Shown: one piece after another, positions 61,770 to 64,000 of the stretch
Position numbering within the stretch: the first letter of the stretch is position 1
Layout of the letters: each line of letters opens with the position of its first letter
NCBI GenBank assembly: GCA_003209655.1
Contig: QCPW01000006.1
Coordinates: 1-64,000 of the forward strand
Origin: Prochlorococcus sp. AG-442-M23
GTDB lineage: Bacteria; Cyanobacteriota; Cyanobacteriia; PCC-6307; Cyanobiaceae
DNA: 64,000 nucleotides
Direction: 5' to 3'
Translations under genes and position numbers: made by a program
Notes under the pieces: generated by a model
Told to the model about the DNA's origin: nothing
Database searches by the model: none
The model's input: only the letters and a program-made list of their open reading frames with translations

Positions 61770-63209
61770 TTATTTTATTTGAGAAGCCGCTTGTTTATAT
61801 GCTACCTCAACTACTTCACTAAGAGTGGGATGAGTATGAACTTCTGTAGATAATTGAATTACATCTTGTTTCCTTGATATAGCGTTCGAAATTTCTTGAA
61901 TCAAATCAGCTGCATGTAACCCAAAAATATGAGCACCTAATACTTCCCCATTATTTTTATTGAAAATCAACTTCAGCAATCCATCACTCTCCAACTCGGC
62001 CAATGCTTTTGAATTGGCCTTAAAGAAACTTTTGACAACTCCCAAAGTAAAATTTTCTTTTGCCGATATCTCTTTAGCCTCAGCTTCAGAGAGTCCAACT
62101 GAACTTATCTCAGGGTGAGTAAAGGTTGCTGCAGGTATACTTTTATAATTAATTTCGACGTTACCACCACAAATATTATCAACAGCAATAGTACCTTGCG
62201 CTGCAGCTGTATGAGCAAGCATTAGTTTGCCTGTCACATCTCCAACAGCCCAAATATTAGGTATTATTTCCTCACCATTCTTAACCCTCATTTGATCATC
62301 TATAGGAATGAAACCTTTTACAGTTTCGATCCCAACCGACTCAAGATTTAAGTTATTACTATTAGGACTTCTGCCAGTTGCAACTAGTACAGCATCAACT
62401 TCTAAAGTTTCTACAACTTCTTTAGACTCTGCATCTGTCAGTTCTATTTTTACAGGACATCCAGGTGTTATTTTTGTCGCAAAGACGTTTGATTTTGTAT
62501 CTATATCTCTTGATTGAATCAGATTCTTCTTAGCAATTTTTGTAATATCTGGATCAAATGTGGGCATAATATTTTCTAAAGCCTCGATCATTGTAACTTC
62601 ACAACCTAGCGCGGTATAAACATCAGCAAACTCTAATCCTATATATCCGCTTCCAATAATAGCTATCCATCGTGGAAGCCACTCAAGTTTAACCGCATCA
62701 TCACTAGTAAATACAGTCCTATTATCCAAAGTTATCCCACGGGGCACAAAAGGAGAAGAACCAGTCGCTATAACAATATTCTTACATGTGAAAGTTTTAT
62801 CAATTCCGTTTTTATCCCTTACACCTACTCTTTGATTTCCTTCAATTCTGCCAATGCCCAAAATAATTTCAACTCCACTCCTTTTGAGAGTTTTTGTTAA
62901 ATTTTCTCTAACATTTAAAACTAAATTATTCGCATGATCTGCAATTTTTGATCTCTCAAACCTTACTGGGGAAGCATGAATACCAAATTTAGCTAAATGT
63001 TGATAATCGGCCATTTCTCTAACTTTTCCACTTGCTGCCAAAAGAGCTTTAGAAGGCACGCACCCCTTATTAACGCAAGTACCTCCCATATCTCCAGACT
63101 CTACGATGGCAACTTTAAGACCTTTATCTGCAGCATGTTTGGCGGCATCAAAGCCTCCGTATCCTGCACCTATCACTATTAAATCAAAGTCAAAATTTGG
63201 ATCTGTCAC
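61770..63209 (-). CDS. lpdA: Dihydrolipoyl dehydrogenase
   Basis: VIGAGYGGFDAAKHAADKG; GGTCVNKGCVPSKALL; WAVGDVTG; HTHPTLSE. Confidence 0.96.
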   Translation of the reverse strand: MTDPNFDFDLIVIGAGYGGFDAAKHAADKGLKVAIVESGDMGGTCVNKGCVPSKALLAASGKVREMADYQHLAKFGIHASPVRFERSKIADHANNLVLNVRENLTKTLKRSGVEIILGIGRIEGNQRVGVRDKNGIDKTFTCKNIVIATGSSPFVPRGITLDNRTVFTSDDAVKLEWLPRWIAIIGSGYIGLEFADVYTALGCEVTMIEALENIMPTFDPDITKIAKKNLIQSRDIDTKSNVFATKITPGCPVKIELTDAESKEVVETLEVDAVLVATGRSPNSNNLNLESVGIETVKGFIPIDDQMRVKNGEEIIPNIWAVGDVTGKLMLAHTAAAQGTIAVDNICGGNVEINYKSIPAATFTHPEISSVGLSEAEAKEISAKENFTLGVVKSFFKANSKALAELESDGLLKLIFNKNNGEVLGAHIFGLHAADLIQEISNAISRKQDVIQLSTEVHTHPTLSEVVEVAYKQAASQIK

Positions 63210-64000
63210 TTTTTTATTCTTGAAATAGAAGTATATGCGACTCTTTTTCGTTCAAGTAATAACGGTACTGCAACACAAGCCACATTTAATGATTCTACAA
63301 GCTCACTATGCGGAATAGTAATTGTTTCATTAAAAGTTTCTTGAATTCTTTTATGAATACCTTGTCCTTCATTACCCAATATGAGTGCAGTACGAATAGA
63401 CCAATCAATTTCCCAATATGGTTTTTGCGATTTATCAGAACAACTATTGTGACTACTTGTAGAAATTATTTGAAACCCTTTCTTTGAAAATTGATTTAAT
63501 GATGTTAGTAAAGAATTAATTATTTCATCTTCACCCCCATCAAATCTTTCAAATGGCAGATGAAACACAGATCCACACGAAGCTCTTAATACCTTTTGCC
63601 CTAATGGGTGAGCCCCTCCCGCCAATAATATTTTGTTCACACCTGCAGCTAAAGCTGTTCTAAAAAGGTTTCCCATATTCCCAGGATCCTGAATCCTATC
63701 AAGGACAAGAATAAAGTCATCTTCATTATTAAATTCACGATTAATTATTGATGAAATCTCCACCAAAGCTGCTACCCCATTTGAACTTTTGGTTGATACT
63801 GCAGATGTTAAAACCTCTTCAGAAACTACCGTTATTAATGATTTATTGATCTTGTTAAAGAGTTTCCTATTTTTATTAAGCCATTTTTCAGTTACTAAAA
63901 TTTTAGAGGGATGATTACCAGACTTCAGCAATTCTTCCATCAAATGAGTACCTTCTATGCAAAAATAATCTTTATCTTTTGTATTAAATCCTTTTTTAAA
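63206..64000 (-). CDS. TrmH/SpoU family RNA 2'-O-methyltransferase (5' end beyond the window edge)
   Basis: VLDRIQDPGNMGNLFRTALAAGV; LGNEGQGI; SLNVACVAVPLLLER; reading frame stays open (…NTKDKDYFCIEGTHLMEELL) to the window end. Confidence 0.9.
   Translation of the reverse strand, partial: FKKGFNTKDKDYFCIEGTHLMEELLKSGNHPSKILVTEKWLNKNRKLFNKINKSLITVVSEEVLTSAVSTKSSNGVAALVEISSIINREFNNEDDFILVLDRIQDPGNMGNLFRTALAAGVNKILLAGGAHPLGQKVLRASCGSVFHLPFERFDGGEDEIINSLLTSLNQFSKKGFQIISTSSHNSCSDKSQKPYWEIDWSIRTALILGNEGQGIHKRIQETFNETITIPHSELVESLNVACVAVPLLLERKRVAYTSISRIKK

Noticed and set aside
63206-63943. TrmH-family gene starting at 63943 (TTG)
   Set aside because: The frame stays open with conserved-looking sequence (CIEGTHLMEELL) to the window edge, so the real start is outside the window.

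Overview
The window looks like a low-GC Prochlorococcus-type (high-light clade) chromosome, judged from gene content and protein sequences read by eye, not from a database search. About 1-27.4 kb is an accessory, surface-polysaccharide type genomic island: asparagine synthase, methyltransferases, glycosyltransferases, a DprE1/DprE2/UbiA/GtrA decaprenylphosphoryl-arabinose-like set, and Ugd/UXS. Nested in it is a ~6.1 kb segment bounded by an intact tRNA-Ala(GGC) gene (12406-12478, minus strand) and a 46-nt same-orientation 3' fragment of a tRNA-Ala (6257-6302). This is the classic footprint of an integrative element at a tRNA gene. Its cargo is one tight four-gene operon: a small GrpE-like(?) protein, a large divergent Hsp70, a J-like/transmembrane/TPR protein and an S26 signal-peptidase-like membrane protein. 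No integrase is visible. I consider this the best candidate for an under-described system. From ~27.4 kb to the end the window is mostly core genome (lexA, argF, ftsH, ribD, cobL, nadK, pheS, surE, ribF, thiE, thiS, ispF, trmD, era, phoH, rpsP, ffh, pdhA, sigma factor, nnrD/E, mnmA, lnt, sodN/sodX, trpC, lpdA). Notable oddities there: a 13x perfect 18-bp repeat in the ffh C-terminus, a sodX whose catalytic Ser lies upstream of any canonical start codon, a mis-startable lexA with an upstream LexA-like box, and an accessory methyltransferase inserted between ispF and trmD.
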